A stretch of 64,000 nucleotides of DNA from Empedobacter falsenii (lineage in GTDB: Bacteria; Bacteroidota; Bacteroidia; Flavobacteriales; Weeksellaceae), in the NCBI RefSeq assembly GCF_019308355.1, contig NZ_JAAGKM010000003.1, forward strand, positions 1 to 64,000. The letters are read 5' to 3'. Made by a program: the position numbers and the translations under genes. Below the pieces are notes generated by a model, which was not told the DNA's origin, did not search any database, and saw only the letters and a list, made by a program, of their open reading frames with translations. Below are positions 34,832-46,588 of the stretch, piece after piece; the stretch's first letter is position 1; every line of letters begins with the position of its first letter.

Positions 34832-34872
34832 TAAGTCGAATTTCTAACCAAAATGTTACGAAATTCGACTTA
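34832..34872 (-). terminator. inverted repeat / terminator after gldBC
   Basis: Perfect 13-bp arms (34832-34844 TAAGTCGAATTTC and 34860-34872) with a 15-base loop; the minus strand continues with TTTTAT. It lies between the gldC stop and the TolC-like gene. Confidence 0.6.
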
Positions 34873-34894
34873 AAGTTTTTATTTGGTTAAAATC

Positions 34895-35221
34895 TTAACC
34901 TTTAATTTTTGAAGCAATTGCGAATTCTTCTGCAAAAGCAGCGATTCTTTCTGCAACTTCTTTTTCCTCTGTTGCTCTTTCGTAAGAACTAGACATTGAA
35001 ATTAAAATTTGGTGAAAGAAACGTTTCATATCATCTTGTGTCATTTCTTTTGTCCACAAATCGATACGCAAAGCCTCTTTTGCTTTATCATCCCAAACAG
35101 AAAGTAACATTGCTTTTGTTTCTTCGTGACTAATTCCACCGTCTGGTGCATTCCAAGTCATTTTTTCTGGTACGTGATTTTCGTCCAATTCAATCTCTAC
35201 CGTAATATTTGTTGTTCTCAT
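34895..35221 (-). CDS. gldC: gliding motility protein GldC
   Basis: 108 residues. The family signatures 'ITVEIELDENHVPEKMTWNA', 'PDGGISHEETKAMLLSVWD' and 'LRIDLWTKEMTQDDMKRFFH' match GldC. GldC is a small soluble protein that aids gliding and probably type IX secretion in Flavobacteriia, where gldB-gldC is a conserved pair. It lies 17 bases after gldB on the same strand. Confidence 0.93.
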   Translation of the reverse strand: MRTTNITVEIELDENHVPEKMTWNAPDGGISHEETKAMLLSVWDDKAKEALRIDLWTKEMTQDDMKRFFHQILISMSSSYERATEEKEVAERIAAFAEEFAIASKIKG

Positions 35222-35238
35222 AACTTCTAATTATTAGT

Positions 35239-36288
35239 TTATTTCACAAAATGGTAAACTTTACCATCAATTGTTTTTGTTGTATAATTTGTTGAATTAT
35301 TACTTTCTAAAGCTGGCTTATATTTAGAATCTTTGAAGATTTTTTGACCATCCATATCATCTAACAAAGCTTTCAATTCTACCTTCGGATTCTCTTTCAT
35401 GTATTGGCGAATAATTTGCAAACCAATCCAAGCCGCAATTCTTCCTGGAGAATCTTGTTCTATTTCATTATTAAATTTTGAAAATGGACTAACTGCTAAA
35501 AAGCGTTTATCCAAAGAAGCATCTGAACTGAATACATAATTTTGCTCCACAAAAAAGTTCCAAATTTGACCTTCGTTCTCAATACACCACTGAATTTGTT
35601 CTGGCGTGTAACCAACTTTATATTCGTCTGGTGTATCTGTTAACAATGCATCTTGCAAAATCAATTTCTTCCCTTCATAAATCATTTTATCAATAAATAA
35701 TTGATTTCTTGGGCTAAATGTTACCACATCATTCGCAATTGCATCAACAGCTTGAGAAGGCAAACGATTAAAATCTAAATTTGTGCGTAAATAACGTTCT
35801 ACGCCAATGCTATCATATAATTTATTCTTTGACCCCAAATACGCATCCATCGCAATAAACATCAAGCCAGATTGCTGACTAAACATCACAGGATAATCTA
35901 TATTTTGTAAACCTGATGAATAGGTATAAACCGTCGGAATTTTATATTCTGGAAAATAAAATTGGTAACGTTGAAACATCGGAGTTAACGATTCATTTAA
36001 GTTTTTAAAATCTCCAAAAACCTTTCGAGATTGTCCATAAATACTCAATTCTTCTTTATTACGACGTTGACTTTCCCATACATCATCCGCAGTTTTTGCA
36101 TCAAAAAAGAAAGGATAATCTTTTCGTAAAGTCGCTAAAGGAATCGAATCGTTAAAAAAATCTTGGCTGATATCATGAATATTCAACTGAACATTTTGTT
36201 CTTTGACATCCACTTCCCACGATTTTTCTTTTTTGCACGCAGTAAATAAAATTAAACTCGCAAAAGCTAAGCCATATACAAATTTCAT
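35239..36288 (-). CDS. gldB: gliding motility lipoprotein GldB
   Basis: 349 residues. A lipoprotein signal ends in LFTAC with Cys18. The signature segments 'TLRKDYPFFF', 'FQRYQFYFPEYKIPTVYTYS' and 'GVERYLRTNLDFNRLPSQAV' are typical of GldB. GldB is needed for gliding in Flavobacterium johnsoniae; the molecular role is not settled. Operon with gldC; divergent from nadE with separate promoters. Confidence 0.92.
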   Translation of the reverse strand: MKFVYGLAFASLILFTACKKEKSWEVDVKEQNVQLNIHDISQDFFNDSIPLATLRKDYPFFFDAKTADDVWESQRRNKEELSIYGQSRKVFGDFKNLNESLTPMFQRYQFYFPEYKIPTVYTYSSGLQNIDYPVMFSQQSGLMFIAMDAYLGSKNKLYDSIGVERYLRTNLDFNRLPSQAVDAIANDVVTFSPRNQLFIDKMIYEGKKLILQDALLTDTPDEYKVGYTPEQIQWCIENEGQIWNFFVEQNYVFSSDASLDKRFLAVSPFSKFNNEIEQDSPGRIAAWIGLQIIRQYMKENPKVELKALLDDMDGQKIFKDSKYKPALESNNSTNYTTKTIDGKVYHFVK

Positions 36289-36307
36289 TGCTTGGTTATT
36301 TAGCTAA

Positions 36308-36315
36308 CAAAAATA
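36308..36315 (-). promoter_or_regulatory. promoter of gldB-gldC
   Basis: Minus strand TATTTTTG, 20 bases before ATG 36288, with a TTG 22 bases upstream of the box, fitting the -33/-7 spacing of Bacteroidota promoters. Confidence 0.55.
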
Positions 36316-36363
36316 GTAAAATAATCTGTAGTATTTTCAACCCTAATTTTTTTCATAATCTGC

Positions 36364-36371
36364 TATCTTTG
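36364..36371 (+). promoter_or_regulatory. -7 promoter box of nadE
   Basis: TATCTTTG, 18 bases before ATG 36389, matches TAnnTTTG. No clear -33 element. Confidence 0.5.
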
Positions 36372-36388
36372 AAATAAATTATTAAACT

Positions 36389-37183
36389 ATGCAAACTGAA
36401 AAAGTTGTAGAATATATTGTTTCTTGGTTGAAAGATTATTTGGAAACAGCGCACCAAAAAGGCTTTGTGATTGGAATTTCGGGCGGAATTGATTCGGCTG
36501 TAACCTCAACACTTTGTGCGATGACAGGCTCCCCTTTACTTAATTTGGAAATGCCAATTCATCAAGAAAAAAATCAAGCGGATAGAGCAAAACGTCATAT
36601 TGAATGGTTAAAAAATAAGTTTTCGTCGCCAATCGACTCGATAGAAGTTGATTTAACCTCAACTTTTGACGCAATGGTTTCGGCTTTACCAGAAACAAAA
36701 ACGACGGATAAAGTGAATTTAGCGTTGGCCAATACACGCTCTCGTTTGCGTATGACGACACTTTATTATTTTGCTGGTTTACATAATTATTTGGTTGCAG
36801 GAACAGGAAATAAAGTCGAAGATTTTGGCGTTGGTTTTTATACGAAATATGGTGATGGCGGTGTAGATCTTAGTCCAATTGCAGATTTAATGAAATCGGA
36901 AGTGTATGAAATTGCTGAGTTTTTAGGCATTAATACCGATATTCAAAAAGCAAAACCGACTGATGGTTTGTTTGGCGATGACCGTTCGGATGAAGATCAA
37001 TTGGGTGCAAATTACGATGAATTGGAATGGGCGATGAAAGCGAAAGAAGCAGGAAAAACTGCAGATAAATTTGAAGGAAGAGAAAAGGAAGTTTTCGAAA
37101 TTTACTCGAGATTAAATCGTATTAACCAACATAAAATGGTTCCGATTCCGATTTGTGATATTCCAGAAGAATTGATGAAGTAA
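36389..37183 (+). CDS. nadE: ammonia-dependent NAD+ synthetase
   Basis: 264 residues. It amidates deamido-NAD to NAD+ with ATP and ammonia. The PP-loop 'VIGISGGIDSAVTSTLCAM' is near the N-terminus. 'ALANTRSRLRMTTLYYFAGL' and 'VAGTGNKVEDFGVGFYTKYG' with 'GGVDLSPIADLMKSEVYEIA' are the standard NadE signatures. No glutaminase domain is fused, so it depends on free ammonia. Transcribed divergently from gldB, closed by its own terminator. Confidence 0.95.
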   Translation: MQTEKVVEYIVSWLKDYLETAHQKGFVIGISGGIDSAVTSTLCAMTGSPLLNLEMPIHQEKNQADRAKRHIEWLKNKFSSPIDSIEVDLTSTFDAMVSALPETKTTDKVNLALANTRSRLRMTTLYYFAGLHNYLVAGTGNKVEDFGVGFYTKYGDGGVDLSPIADLMKSEVYEIAEFLGINTDIQKAKPTDGLFGDDRSDEDQLGANYDELEWAMKAKEAGKTADKFEGREKEVFEIYSRLNRINQHKMVPIPICDIPEELMK

Positions 37184-37216
37184 GTAGCGGTAAGCAAAAA
37201 TTATTTTTTATAGTTT

Positions 37217-37240
37217 AAAAGCAAGCGAAAGTTTGCTTTT
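37217..37240 (+). terminator. rho-independent terminator of nadE
   Basis: 10-bp stem AAAAGCAAGC / GTTTGCTTTT with one wobble pair and a GAAA loop, followed by T. Confidence 0.8.
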
Positions 37241-37288
37241 TTTTTCAACTTTTTCTATAAAAAATGAACCTTTCATACATTTACAATC

Positions 37289-37768
37289 TTAAGGAAAAAC
37301 TCTATTAAACAGTTCTCTATCATTCTCTAACCATACACAAGGAACATTATTATAGAAATCTCTTACTCTATCTTCAACATGGTTTTTATCCCAAACAGCT
37401 GCTCTTTCTAATCCTATGATTTCATTTTTTGTTATTGGAACTATCTCTCCTGTATTTGGATTATATAATTCAAAATTAGTTGGATTTAAAGCATCTTGAA
37501 TAAAGTTCATTGGTAAAACCTCCAATTCTTTTCTTATATCTAATTTCCCTACTTTTGGCCATTCTCCTTTCGTAATAATTTGGTCAAAAACGGAAATTAT
37601 AAATAATATTTTTTTATCTTTTAATAAGTTTAAATCTACTATTTTATCTACCGATTTATAATCAAAAAATACGTAACTCGATTTTCCTAAAATTTGAGCA
37701 TATATATAGTACCTATTATCAATAGATATCTCTAGAATACTTCCTTTTGTTATTCTTTGGCTTTTCAT
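37289..37768 (-). CDS. Imm26-like immunity protein, orphan
   Basis: 159 residues, no signal peptide. The N-terminal 'ITKGSILEISIDNRYYIYAQ' followed by 'LGKSSYVFFDYK' resembles the immunity 26 family (strand-rich, 'G.IF.I.l..g.y.Y.ri'). This family protects against polymorphic toxins. No toxin gene with a matching C-terminal domain is adjacent; the neighbours are nadE and gcvH-vanZ. The dispersed repeat at 37828-37890 lies just upstream. The match is by eye and moderate. Confidence 0.55.
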   Translation of the reverse strand: MKSQRITKGSILEISIDNRYYIYAQILGKSSYVFFDYKSVDKIVDLNLLKDKKILFIISVFDQIITKGEWPKVGKLDIRKELEVLPMNFIQDALNPTNFELYNPNTGEIVPITKNEIIGLERAAVWDKNHVEDRVRDFYNNVPCVWLENDRELFNRVFP

Positions 37769-37827
37769 ATTAAATATTAATTACATAAAATTAATAAAAA
37801 ATCTCAAAAAAAATAAATTTTGGTTCT

Positions 37828-37890
37828 GTCATTCTGAATGTAGCGCTAGCGGAATGAAGAATCTAAGATTCCTCCTGACGTCGGAATGAC
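37828..37890. repeat. dispersed 63-bp element with GTCATTC/GAATGAC ends
   Basis: Ends are inverted (GTCATTC at 37828-37834, GAATGAC at 37884-37890). It contains TAGCGCTAGC and GATTCCTCCTGACGTCGG. It matches the element at 62343-62407 over its full length with scattered differences. Confidence 0.65.
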
Positions 37891-37936
37891 ATTTTCTTAG
37901 TTTACATTTGAGAAATCAAAAAAATATACTAAAAAC

Positions 37937-37966
37937 AAAAAACTCAGTAATACTACTGAGTTTTTT
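37937..37966 (-). terminator. rho-independent terminator of gcvH-vanZ
   Basis: 9-bp core AACTCAGTA / TACTGAGTT with a 4-base loop, extended by A/T flanks. It overlaps the last codons of the vanZ-like gene. Confidence 0.75.
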
Positions 37967-38333
37967 TATGTTGTAAATAATATGTTATTGCAATATATGC
38001 GAGGGCGATTCCGGATAAGTTTGCCATTAAATCAACAAAATCAAAACTACGATGAAGCGATGTTAAAATTCCTTGTAAAATTTCGATGAGGAAACTTACC
38101 AAAAACGGAATTATCATCAAGCGTAGGTTTGTTAATTTGTATGCGACAAATAACAAAATCGTCATCATCCCAAACATTCCACAATGTACTATTTTATCAA
38201 AATTATCAATCTTAAAAAAGATTCCTAATTCTTCGATTGTACTTAATTTAGAGAAATTTTCTTGTGGAAGTAGCGTCAGATAAAACACCAACGCTACATA
38301 TGCAAAAAATATTATTTTCTTTGTCTTATGCAC
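37953..38333 (-). CDS. VanZ family membrane protein
   Basis: 126 residues, start GTG 38333 within the last codons of gcvH (8-base overlap); no nearby ATG. Four hydrophobic helices with the family signature '[13 protein letters not shown]' near the N-terminus, '[20 protein letters not shown]' and '[20 protein letters not shown]'. VanZ confers low-level teicoplanin resistance in enterococci, but most family members have no known role. It is coupled to gcvH by overlap. Confidence 0.85.
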   Translation of the reverse strand: MHKTKKIIFFAYVALVFYLTLLPQENFSKLSTIEELGIFFKIDNFDKIVHCGMFGMMTILLFVAYKLTNLRLMIIPFLVSFLIEILQGILTSLHRSFDFVDLMANLSGIALAYIAITYYLQHKKTQ

Positions 38334-38706
38334 CGATTAATTCTCCGTAAGCAGCTGCATCTAATAAAGTATCTAATTGAGAAGCATCTTCAATTTTAAC
38401 TTTGATAATCCACCCTTTTCCGTAAGGATCAGTATTGATTAATTCTGGCTCACCTTCTAATTCAGTGTTAAATTCTACAACTTCACCGCTAATTGGCATA
38501 AATAAATCAGAAACTGTTTTTACTGCTTCTACTGTTCCAAATACTTCTTCTTGACCTAAAGTTTCTCCTTCTGTTTCTACGTCAACATAAACAATATCTC
38601 CTAACTCTCCTTGTGCGAAAGCTGTAATACCGATTGTTGCAAAGTCTCCTTCTACAGAAATCCACTCGTGATCTTTACTGTACTTTAAATTGTTTGGAAT
38701 GCTCAT
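38326..38706 (-). CDS. gcvH: glycine cleavage system H protein
   Basis: 126 residues. The lipoyl carrier of the glycine cleavage system. The lipoylated Lys63 lies in '[16 protein letters not shown]', the standard motif. '[20 protein letters not shown]' at the N-terminus and '[11 protein letters not shown]' near the C-terminus are typical. P and T proteins are not in the window. Operon: sprA lies upstream on the same strand with a 20-base gap, vanZ overlaps downstream. Confidence 0.96.
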   Translation of the reverse strand: MSIPNNLKYSKDHEWISVEGDFATIGITAFAQGELGDIVYVDVETEGETLGQEEVFGTVEAVKTVSDLFMPISGEVVEFNTELEGEPELINTDPYGKGWIIKVKIEDASQLDTLLDAAAYGELIGA

Positions 38707-38726
38707 AATGTTTGTTTTATTGTTTT

Positions 38727-41700
38727 TTAATTTCCGAATGTAAAGGTAGCACTAAATCCGGCACGAATTTGAGAAATTGGAAAAGCTGTTGAAATTTTAT
38801 ATTTACTCATCATCTGATCCCAATAGAATCTCAAGTTCAAATTCTTACTTACGTTATAATCTGCCGTTAACTTAAACGTCATAATTCGCTGTCCACCTGT
38901 AATTTGCGAATCTCCATAAATACTTGTTGGTATGTTTGGATTTTGTGCGTCATCAAAATTATAAATTACTTTTCGAATTGTTGTTTGATTATCTCTTAAT
39001 GAGAAATCTCCACGAATATTTAAATCACCTTTGATTGTTTTCTGATTTCCTTGGTAACGAATCTTCATTTTGAAATCTTTGAAAATATACCCAAATCCAA
39101 TAATATATTCAGATCCATAATCTTCTGTATACGTATAATTTGTTGTACTTAATGATAATAAACGATCTCTGTTATATTGTGCACGTAATTGCATACTGTT
39201 ACGGAATGTTAAATCCACTCCCAATAATGGTGAAAATGATTCGATCATCGTAACCGCTCCATATAAATTCTGTGTATAGAAGTTTCCGTTTTCATCTTTA
39301 CCAGTCACTTGTCCACCACCCATAATTCCTGTATCTAACATAAAGTTTGGATTGGACTGAATACCAGTTGTTGTATATGTCGAATTATATGAACTCGAAA
39401 CCTCAACATTATCAAAATATTTATTAATAATTGGAACAGATTTCAATCCTGTGTACGTTACGCGCCAATTCGGAACTGGAATAGAACGATTGTACCCTAA
39501 CTTAGACGAACCTGCATCTTTTCCTTGGACTGCCGCTAAAAAGGCTGGTAAAAGTACATCAGAACTTCTTGCATTAAATCCTTCGTAATAACCAAGTCCA
39601 TCTACATTTCCGCTACCTCTTTTTTGTGCTAAACGTCCAGAAATAGTTTTAGTATTTGTTAGAAATTGCTCAAAAATTGCATCTCCATCTTTGAAAGCTG
39701 TTTTGATATTTACGGTCGAAATATTAAGATTTGCTAATTCATCGATGTAAGGATTTTCGACTGCTAAATTGAATCCTGAATGATAAATACGACGATCTTT
39801 TGTACGTTTTGCATTCAAATCAATTCGTAAATCTGGAATTGGCTCAATCAAAGCAGTTCCATTAAAATCAGAACCTTTTGTTATTTGATACGCATCCGTC
39901 ATCAATTCATCTCCTACAATCAATCCTCTTTCAACTAATTGTCGTTTGATATCGAATTGCGTTCCATAAACAAAACCTAAAGTTGGTCCATTTTTACCAT
40001 CAACACCAAAGAAACCTGGCTCATACAATAATCCTGGAATTACAGCTCCATTTGTCTGATTATACGTAAAATTAGCACGCTTTAGTGATGATAAAACCAT
40101 CCAACCATAATCTTTTGCTGTAAATTTATGTTTGAATTTATAAGCTGATTTCTTATTTGTACGACGTTTTTTAGCAAATAAATTTGTATAAACTGTATTC
40201 AACGAATCTATTTCTGCTCGACGTCCTTTTAAGATCGAATCGTAACGTTTGTATCCTTTAAATTCCGGATAAAATTTTGCAAAATCTAAATCTCCCATCA
40301 AGTTGATCGAATTCGAGTTTTGAGCTGTACCTCTACCTAAATTCGCAATTCGTGTTGATGTAGAACCATCAGGATTTGTAACTTCTGTCTCAAAATTTCT
40401 GTAAGCAGTAGAAGTTGCAATCCAGTTATAATTCGAAGTAAATCTAGCTTCAACATTCATCCAATTTAGATATGGGAAGAATTTTAAAGGTAATTTATAA
40501 TTCACCTGAAATTGTTGATCATACTGAACTGGACGTCCAATTGTAAACATATTTTGCCAAATCATATCTTGATCTGCACGCTGGAAAGTTGTTCCATCAT
40601 TCAACGTCATTGTCGAAGATGTTAAATCTAAACGCAACGATTTTGTCAAATCAAAACCTAAATTATATTGCCAATTGAACAAGAAATTGTTACTATATGT
40701 CGGACGCATTAAGCTCGAAGAACTTCCTCCTCCTAAATATTGACTGATATCTCGATATTGTCTTTCGCTATATGTACGCGCAATCTCTGTACGGAAAGAG
40801 AAACGTGTTGGCAAAGGATTCACATTAAATTCACGAATAAATTGTAAATATTTTCCTGATTCCTCTTTTGGTTGAACCGCACGCCATTTTTTGAAAGGCT
40901 CGTACGATTTTCCTCTAAATCCGTAATTATAATTAATCGACGCTCTTAATTGTTGGTTGATGTTATATTGCGTGTAAATATCACGGTAATAATTATCCGA
41001 ATACATCATCGAAACTGAAAAGTTAGATGGATCATAGAAACGAACAGGGTTGTTGTTATTTGTTGATCTAACTTTTCGAATATTATTAAAAGCAAAACTT
41101 TTGAACTGCGTATAAGTACGAACAACTTTTTCTAATTCAGCTTTATTAGGCGCTTCATCAAAAATAATATCATTGTCTAATGGATTATATTTTGGATCGA
41201 CAAAACTTTCCTGAATTGTAAAATTAAATGGAATTTCCATTCCCCATTTTTTAGGTAAAAACTTGTCTAGTTTTACTTCTGTATTTAAAGCATATTGTAT
41301 TGTTTGATCTTGATTTCTAGATGAAGGTCCTTGATCTATCGCTCCAAAACCAACAGAACTTGTATTTCCTGAAACTTGAACATTTGCAAAATCACCTAAA
41401 TTAAATTGAATATTTGCTGATCCTGCATAACCACCTTTATTATCAATTTCTCCTAAACGTAATTCATTAATCCATAACAATACTTCTTTATCTGATGCTC
41501 CTGATGTGTTACGAACTCCAATCATAATTGAAGAGACATTACCCAATGTTGGTCGACCTTTTACATAAACAGTCTTATTTGGATTATCTGTATCAAATGG
41601 ATAATTGTAACGTTGTAATGTACTAAAATTATCTAAATCTCTTTTTTTCTTGGCATCTGTAAATAAATCTGTTGTTAAATTTATAAAGTTATCATCTGGC

Positions 41701-44700
41701 CAAACTGCACTTTCTGTAGTAGAACTTTGAGGTGTATATTTTAGAGGCATCTCATATTCGTAGTAGTTATCTGTATAATCGCTACCTAAACGAATAAATA
41801 ATTTTGTCCCATTATCAATCGCATTTGACGCTCTATCTAATAAGTTTTGAGCAGATACAAACATTTGTAATTTTTTATATCTTCTTAAATCTAGATTTGT
41901 ATTCTTAAAAATAGCTTTTGATGTACTACCAGGCTTAAATTTAGCTTTCATTGTCATAGAAGCTTCATTTTGTAATTGAAAACCTGTTGTTCCTTGTATT
42001 TGTTGACGATTAACTCCTGGAGGAATCATATACGCTGGTCTATCTGTAGAGTTACGTTCTACACTAACTTCTCCTATTTCTAAATCTCCAACATTTACAT
42101 CATTTTCATAACCTTCTTGATTACTTATAATGTAAGGATAAATATTTTTTGGATAACGTCTCCATTCAGAACGAACTAAGTCAAATGTACCAAAACGTAA
42201 AGTTGTTTGTTCTTGAAATCCTCTCATTACAACACGCATAAAACGAACAGAATTAAGAACACTTTCTGCTTGAGAAATAGAAGTTGGATTATTTAATTCC
42301 TCAACACCATCTCCATCAATATCTAAATCATAGCTATCAACTGGTATTCTTATTTGATACCATTTTACTTTTTTAGTTGTCTTATCAGGAAATTCAGCAT
42401 CAACTTCTTTTCTAGCAACAATAAAATTATTTTCTGTATCAGCTAAACTTTGTCTAGTTATCTTGAATGTATATTGATTATAATTTTCTGTTTGATCTAA
42501 ATTAAAATCTCCATTTATATCTTCTGTATCAGGCACTAAAGAAGATGCATGTAAAGGATTGTCTGTTGAATTATTCCCTTGGGGGTTACGGAAGAATCTG
42601 TAACGACCTTGAACAGTATTTCCTATAGGAGCAGAATTATATCTATCATCTAAGTAAAATAAATAATTATCATTTGCAGGATCTAATTCTCCTGTAACAA
42701 TGTTATTACTTGATATTCCATATTTTTGTGCTTCTTGCTGATCAGTTAATCCATTAAAACCTAAATCTTGTTCTTTTCTAGCTTGTCCATCGGTATCAAA
42801 TGCATACAATATAGGATTTAATTGTGGTGTAACCCCCCAATTTGTTTCTACAGTACTTGCACCATTATTTGAGTGAGGTAAACCATTTTCGTACATCATT
42901 TCTCCATCTTTCAGAATATCTTCTGAAACATTTCCTAAATGAAGCAATAATTCTCCATCTCCTCCATCTCCATCAGCATAAGGATCCATCATCCAAAATT
43001 CAACGTATTCAACATTTGAATCTTTAAAATTAGATACAGTAATTGGACGCATCATTGCTCCCCAATTCTTTGTATCTGTAGCATTTGGATTTACATTATA
43101 TGGACCTCTTTCGTCTGGATAAAATGTCATGTCTAATGTATTGATGTATGAATTTGTTCCAGCCATAACATCCATTTGATTAAAAATCTCTTTCAATTTT
43201 ACTCGACGAGATTTATTTGTTGACATTTGTTGATCAGTTAACGGCTTACTTCCACTTAATCCATAAAAACGTGGATCAATATTATACCAAGAAAGCATCT
43301 TTCTACCATTATTAAATGATAAATCATCATTTTTATTTCCATTAGGGAAAAATGGGTGAAAGTTATTTAAAGAATAACCTGCAGGTTTTCCTGGCGTTGA
43401 TCCAAATTTCCATGAAGTTACATCTAATAGACTAATACGTGATTGAGCTTCTTCAAAATCATCAATATAAGAATATCCATCTGTAACCTTATTTACACCA
43501 GGCATTAAATAAGCTGCTTCTGCCTGAACTGTAATATTTGACATTTGATCTGTCTTGATTCCTGGAATTTTATTTGTTAATCTAGTTAGCCATTCAGCCT
43601 CAGAATTATATTGAGTATTTAAACCAAAAATTGTATTATTCACAGGTTCTGATCCAAATTGAGTTTTTTGTGTAACTGGACGTTCTTGGTAATTAATTAA
43701 TGTACCTCCTAACATAAATTTATCACTAAATTTATGTTCTACATTCAAACCTATAAAACGTTTTTTCTGCAAATTAAATGTAGATTGATTTTCTAAGCTT
43801 ACATTGATAGCAGCACCAGAATTTTTTAATTGTTCATTTATAATTTTTACACGACCTAATTGATAATCTACTGTATAATCTACTCCTTCTGTTAATGTAG
43901 CTCCTCCTGAAGTCACTTTTACAGAACCTTGTGGAACATTGAAAGCTCCTAATGGAATTCCATCAGAAACTGTCCCTTTATATCTACCTTCTAATGTATA
44001 TCTGTTTGCAAGTTTTTCTCCTGATAATGTATTTGGTAATTGCTTATAAATTTGTTCAAAAACATATTCTTGATTTTGACCTTTTAACTTATTATCTAAA
44101 TATTTACCAAAAGGCTCTACAGATGTAAAAACAATATTTCCTCTTTCAGTATCTATTGTTAATCCTGATTGAAAATCAAATAATCCATCACCATAACTAC
44201 CGTCAGGGTTTTGTTGTAATTGACCGTTTGAATTCAATCTATCCATATTTAAAACTTGTAATAAAGATTGTTCAGAAACTGCTGAATTTGGTAAATAATT
44301 TAATTTACCAGAAGATTGTTCTCCATTATCTTTAAAATTAATATTTAATAAAAAATCTTCACTAGAAAGACCATAAGCATTTAATGAATAAATATTTTTC
44401 ATCATTAAATCCCATGAAGGAGAATTTACGTTAACAACAGAATTAGGTTTTACTAATTTTGTAATAAGAGGTAATGCTGTTTCATCAGACATTTGACCTA
44501 CAGAATATAATTTTATAGGATCAGAACTTAGAGAATATTGAAAAGAAACAGCTAATAAATCATCTCCATCAACCAACGGAGTATTTAAAGATATATATCC
44601 TAATTTTGGATAAAATGTATATTCAGAAGCATCTAATTTTCTTACATTTTCATTTACGACAAAGTTTTCTCCATCTTGAAATTGCTCTCCATTATAAGAA

Positions 44701-45920
44701 TATGAATTTAAGAAATTTCTTGCATCACTGATTGAATTAAAGTTTTGAGACTTTATAGAATTATAAAGAGGGTTGTTTACATTATTTGGAACACCATTAC
44801 TTTCTGCAATATCTCTTAAAGCTATAATAGAACGCCTACTTTGCTGGTTACCACCTGTTTTGTCTATTTTCCATACTTCTATACGTTGTATATTTATATT
44901 ACTATTTATAGCTGGATAATTAGATAGAGCTCTATCATAATTATTTCTAAAATATTGTCCTAAAAAAAAGTGTCTATTATACTCATATTTTTCAGCAGCA
45001 ATCTTAAAATCAGTCATTGCTCCTCCACCTTGAACAACAATATTTTTAGATTCTGATCTCTGTTCAGAGAATACAGCAGTAACATTTGTTTTTCCAAATT
45101 TAAGATCAGTTCTAACTCCAAAAAGCGATTGAGCACCAGTAATTAAAGAAGTACTAAGGGGCATAGAAATATTTCCAACTTCTACATTTTGAAGAATATC
45201 ATCTTCTCCTCCAAATGGATCCAATTTATTCCCCAAAGCCTTTCTCCACTGAAGTTTCATTTGATTTTCGAAGCCAAAACCAGCTTGCGTATCATAATTC
45301 ACTTTCATCTGAAGATTTTCTCCGACTTTACCCAAAATACTCAATTGCATACGTTGATTAAGATCCATTGTAAGCGTTTGACGGTTTTGTGGCAACAACA
45401 TTGGGTTATCTATCTTTTGCAAGAAAACACCCAATTCTAAATTTGCATAACCTTGCGGAATCAATGAGATTTCTGATCCACCAAAAATAGTTTCGAAAGC
45501 TTTCGATTTCACCTTAAAACTTGGTAAAATACTTCCTTCTTTTTTTCCTTCCTTATCTCCAAAACGTTCTTCACGATAAAATTGATCGTTGGTTTGAGAT
45601 TTTGTACGGAAATAATTTTTCATGTCTTGATTCTGAACCAAAGTCAGGTATTCTTGACGTGTCAAATAGATAGGTTCGGAAACTAAACTTGTTCCAATTT
45701 GAGGATATAAAATATACTGACGCTTTATCGCATCATATTGTACATCGTATTTTATTTGATTATCTAAAAACAATCCACCTTTTTGATCTCGGATAGGAAA
45801 CTTAAGCGTATCACTTTCCTGAGCCATAACATCGCTCATAGTTCCCATTGCAAAAAGGAAACACAAAGCTGCTATAGTAGAGCCTTTACGAATAGTTTTT
45901 GGTTCGTTATGAATCTTCAT
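38727..45920 (-). CDS. sprA: type IX secretion outer-membrane translocon SprA (Sov)
   Basis: 2397 residues, the largest gene in the window and of normal size for the family. Signal peptide about residues 1-34 (ends SDVMAQ). SprA forms the very large outer-membrane barrel through which T9SS substrates exit. Family segments include '[20 protein letters not shown]', '[20 protein letters not shown]', and '[20 protein letters not shown]'. The C-terminus reads '[13 protein letters not shown]', barrel-like. Its ATG overlaps the stop of ruvA by one base (TAATG), so they are coupled; gcvH follows at 20 bases. Confidence 0.96.
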   Translation of the reverse strand: MKIHNEPKTIRKGSTIAALCFLFAMGTMSDVMAQESDTLKFPIRDQKGGLFLDNQIKYDVQYDAIKRQYILYPQIGTSLVSEPIYLTRQEYLTLVQNQDMKNYFRTKSQTNDQFYREERFGDKEGKKEGSILPSFKVKSKAFETIFGGSEISLIPQGYANLELGVFLQKIDNPMLLPQNRQTLTMDLNQRMQLSILGKVGENLQMKVNYDTQAGFGFENQMKLQWRKALGNKLDPFGGEDDILQNVEVGNISMPLSTSLITGAQSLFGVRTDLKFGKTNVTAVFSEQRSESKNIVVQGGGAMTDFKIAAEKYEYNRHFFLGQYFRNNYDRALSNYPAINSNINIQRIEVWKIDKTGGNQQSRRSIIALRDIAESNGVPNNVNNPLYNSIKSQNFNSISDARNFLNSYSYNGEQFQDGENFVVNENVRKLDASEYTFYPKLGYISLNTPLVDGDDLLAVSFQYSLSSDPIKLYSVGQMSDETALPLITKLVKPNSVVNVNSPSWDLMMKNIYSLNAYGLSSEDFLLNINFKDNGEQSSGKLNYLPNSAVSEQSLLQVLNMDRLNSNGQLQQNPDGSYGDGLFDFQSGLTIDTERGNIVFTSVEPFGKYLDNKLKGQNQEYVFEQIYKQLPNTLSGEKLANRYTLEGRYKGTVSDGIPLGAFNVPQGSVKVTSGGATLTEGVDYTVDYQLGRVKIINEQLKNSGAAINVSLENQSTFNLQKKRFIGLNVEHKFSDKFMLGGTLINYQERPVTQKTQFGSEPVNNTIFGLNTQYNSEAEWLTRLTNKIPGIKTDQMSNITVQAEAAYLMPGVNKVTDGYSYIDDFEEAQSRISLLDVTSWKFGSTPGKPAGYSLNNFHPFFPNGNKNDDLSFNNGRKMLSWYNIDPRFYGLSGSKPLTDQQMSTNKSRRVKLKEIFNQMDVMAGTNSYINTLDMTFYPDERGPYNVNPNATDTKNWGAMMRPITVSNFKDSNVEYVEFWMMDPYADGDGGDGELLLHLGNVSEDILKDGEMMYENGLPHSNNGASTVETNWGVTPQLNPILYAFDTDGQARKEQDLGFNGLTDQQEAQKYGISSNNIVTGELDPANDNYLFYLDDRYNSAPIGNTVQGRYRFFRNPQGNNSTDNPLHASSLVPDTEDINGDFNLDQTENYNQYTFKITRQSLADTENNFIVARKEVDAEFPDKTTKKVKWYQIRIPVDSYDLDIDGDGVEELNNPTSISQAESVLNSVRFMRVVMRGFQEQTTLRFGTFDLVRSEWRRYPKNIYPYIISNQEGYENDVNVGDLEIGEVSVERNSTDRPAYMIPPGVNRQQIQGTTGFQLQNEASMTMKAKFKPGSTSKAIFKNTNLDLRRYKKLQMFVSAQNLLDRASNAIDNGTKLFIRLGSDYTDNYYEYEMPLKYTPQSSTTESAVWPDDNFINLTTDLFTDAKKKRDLDNFSTLQRYNYPFDTDNPNKTVYVKGRPTLGNVSSIMIGVRNTSGASDKEVLLWINELRLGEIDNKGGYAGSANIQFNLGDFANVQVSGNTSSVGFGAIDQGPSSRNQDQTIQYALNTEVKLDKFLPKKWGMEIPFNFTIQESFVDPKYNPLDNDIIFDEAPNKAELEKVVRTYTQFKSFAFNNIRKVRSTNNNNPVRFYDPSNFSVSMMYSDNYYRDIYTQYNINQQLRASINYNYGFRGKSYEPFKKWRAVQPKEESGKYLQFIREFNVNPLPTRFSFRTEIARTYSERQYRDISQYLGGGSSSSLMRPTYSNNFLFNWQYNLGFDLTKSLRLDLTSSTMTLNDGTTFQRADQDMIWQNMFTIGRPVQYDQQFQVNYKLPLKFFPYLNWMNVEARFTSNYNWIATSTAYRNFETEVTNPDGSTSTRIANLGRGTAQNSNSINLMGDLDFAKFYPEFKGYKRYDSILKGRRAEIDSLNTVYTNLFAKKRRTNKKSAYKFKHKFTAKDYGWMVLSSLKRANFTYNQTNGAVIPGLLYEPGFFGVDGKNGPTLGFVYGTQFDIKRQLVERGLIVGDELMTDAYQITKGSDFNGTALIEPIPDLRIDLNAKRTKDRRIYHSGFNLAVENPYIDELANLNISTVNIKTAFKDGDAIFEQFLTNTKTISGRLAQKRGSGNVDGLGYYEGFNARSSDVLLPAFLAAVQGKDAGSSKLGYNRSIPVPNWRVTYTGLKSVPIINKYFDNVEVSSSYNSTYTTTGIQSNPNFMLDTGIMGGGQVTGKDENGNFYTQNLYGAVTMIESFSPLLGVDLTFRNSMQLRAQYNRDRLLSLSTTNYTYTEDYGSEYIIGFGYIFKDFKMKIRYQGNQKTIKGDLNIRGDFSLRDNQTTIRKVIYNFDDAQNPNIPTSIYGDSQITGGQRIMTFKLTADYNVSKNLNLRFYWDQMMSKYKISTAFPISQIRAGFSATFTFGN

Positions 45921-46501
45921 TAAATTTTCTTCAAGGTTTCTTTTACTAAGAATTCCACGTCTGCATCTGGCTGATCTTGTAGGATTTTGTCCATAATTTT
46001 CTCTGCAGATTTTTTAGGAATTCCTAAAACTTCTAAAGCAGATAACGCTTCATTCTTAGATTTATTTTTAACCGAAGTAGAATTAACATCTAATATTAAA
46101 TTTTGATCCAATTTATCTTTCAAGTCAATGATAATTCTTTGCGCTGTTTTAGCTCCAATTCCTTTTACACTTTGCAATAATCTGGCATCTTCTTGAGCGA
46201 TTGCAGTTGCAATTTCTTTGGAAGAAAGTGTCGAAATAATCATCATTCCAGAAGCTGGACCAACACCGTTAACACTAATTAATTTCTGAAAAATTTCTCG
46301 TTCTAGTTTTGTTGCAAATCCATAAAGTATATGCGCATCTTCGCGAACGATCAAATGTGTAAAAATTGTAACCAATTCTTCGTGTTCTAAAGTAGAATAT
46401 GTATTTAGTGAAATATTGACCCAATATCCGACCCCATTGCAATCTATTACAGCATTTGTTGGATAAATCTCGATTAATTTACCTCTTAATTGTGTTATCA
46501 T
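45920..46501 (-). CDS. ruvA: Holliday junction branch migration protein RuvA
   Basis: 193 residues. RuvA binds Holliday junctions as a tetramer and loads RuvB. N-terminal OB fold ('MITQLRGKLIEIYPTNAVID', 'IFTHLIVREDAHILYGFATK'), then helix-hairpin-helix motifs 'LISVNGVGPASGMMIISTLS' and 'LLQSVKGIGAKTAQRIIIDL', then a C-terminal domain III ('EALSALEVLGIPKKSAEKIM'). ruvB and ruvC are not here. Translationally coupled to sprA, an arrangement often seen in Flavobacteriia. Confidence 0.96.
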   Translation of the reverse strand: MITQLRGKLIEIYPTNAVIDCNGVGYWVNISLNTYSTLEHEELVTIFTHLIVREDAHILYGFATKLEREIFQKLISVNGVGPASGMMIISTLSSKEIATAIAQEDARLLQSVKGIGAKTAQRIIIDLKDKLDQNLILDVNSTSVKNKSKNEALSALEVLGIPKKSAEKIMDKILQDQPDADVEFLVKETLKKI

Positions 46502-46588
46502 TTTGACGTTTATTTAGTTACACTACATATAGTGATAACGTCAAAAATACGATTTATTTTGTAAGGATGAAAGTATTGATTTTAATGA

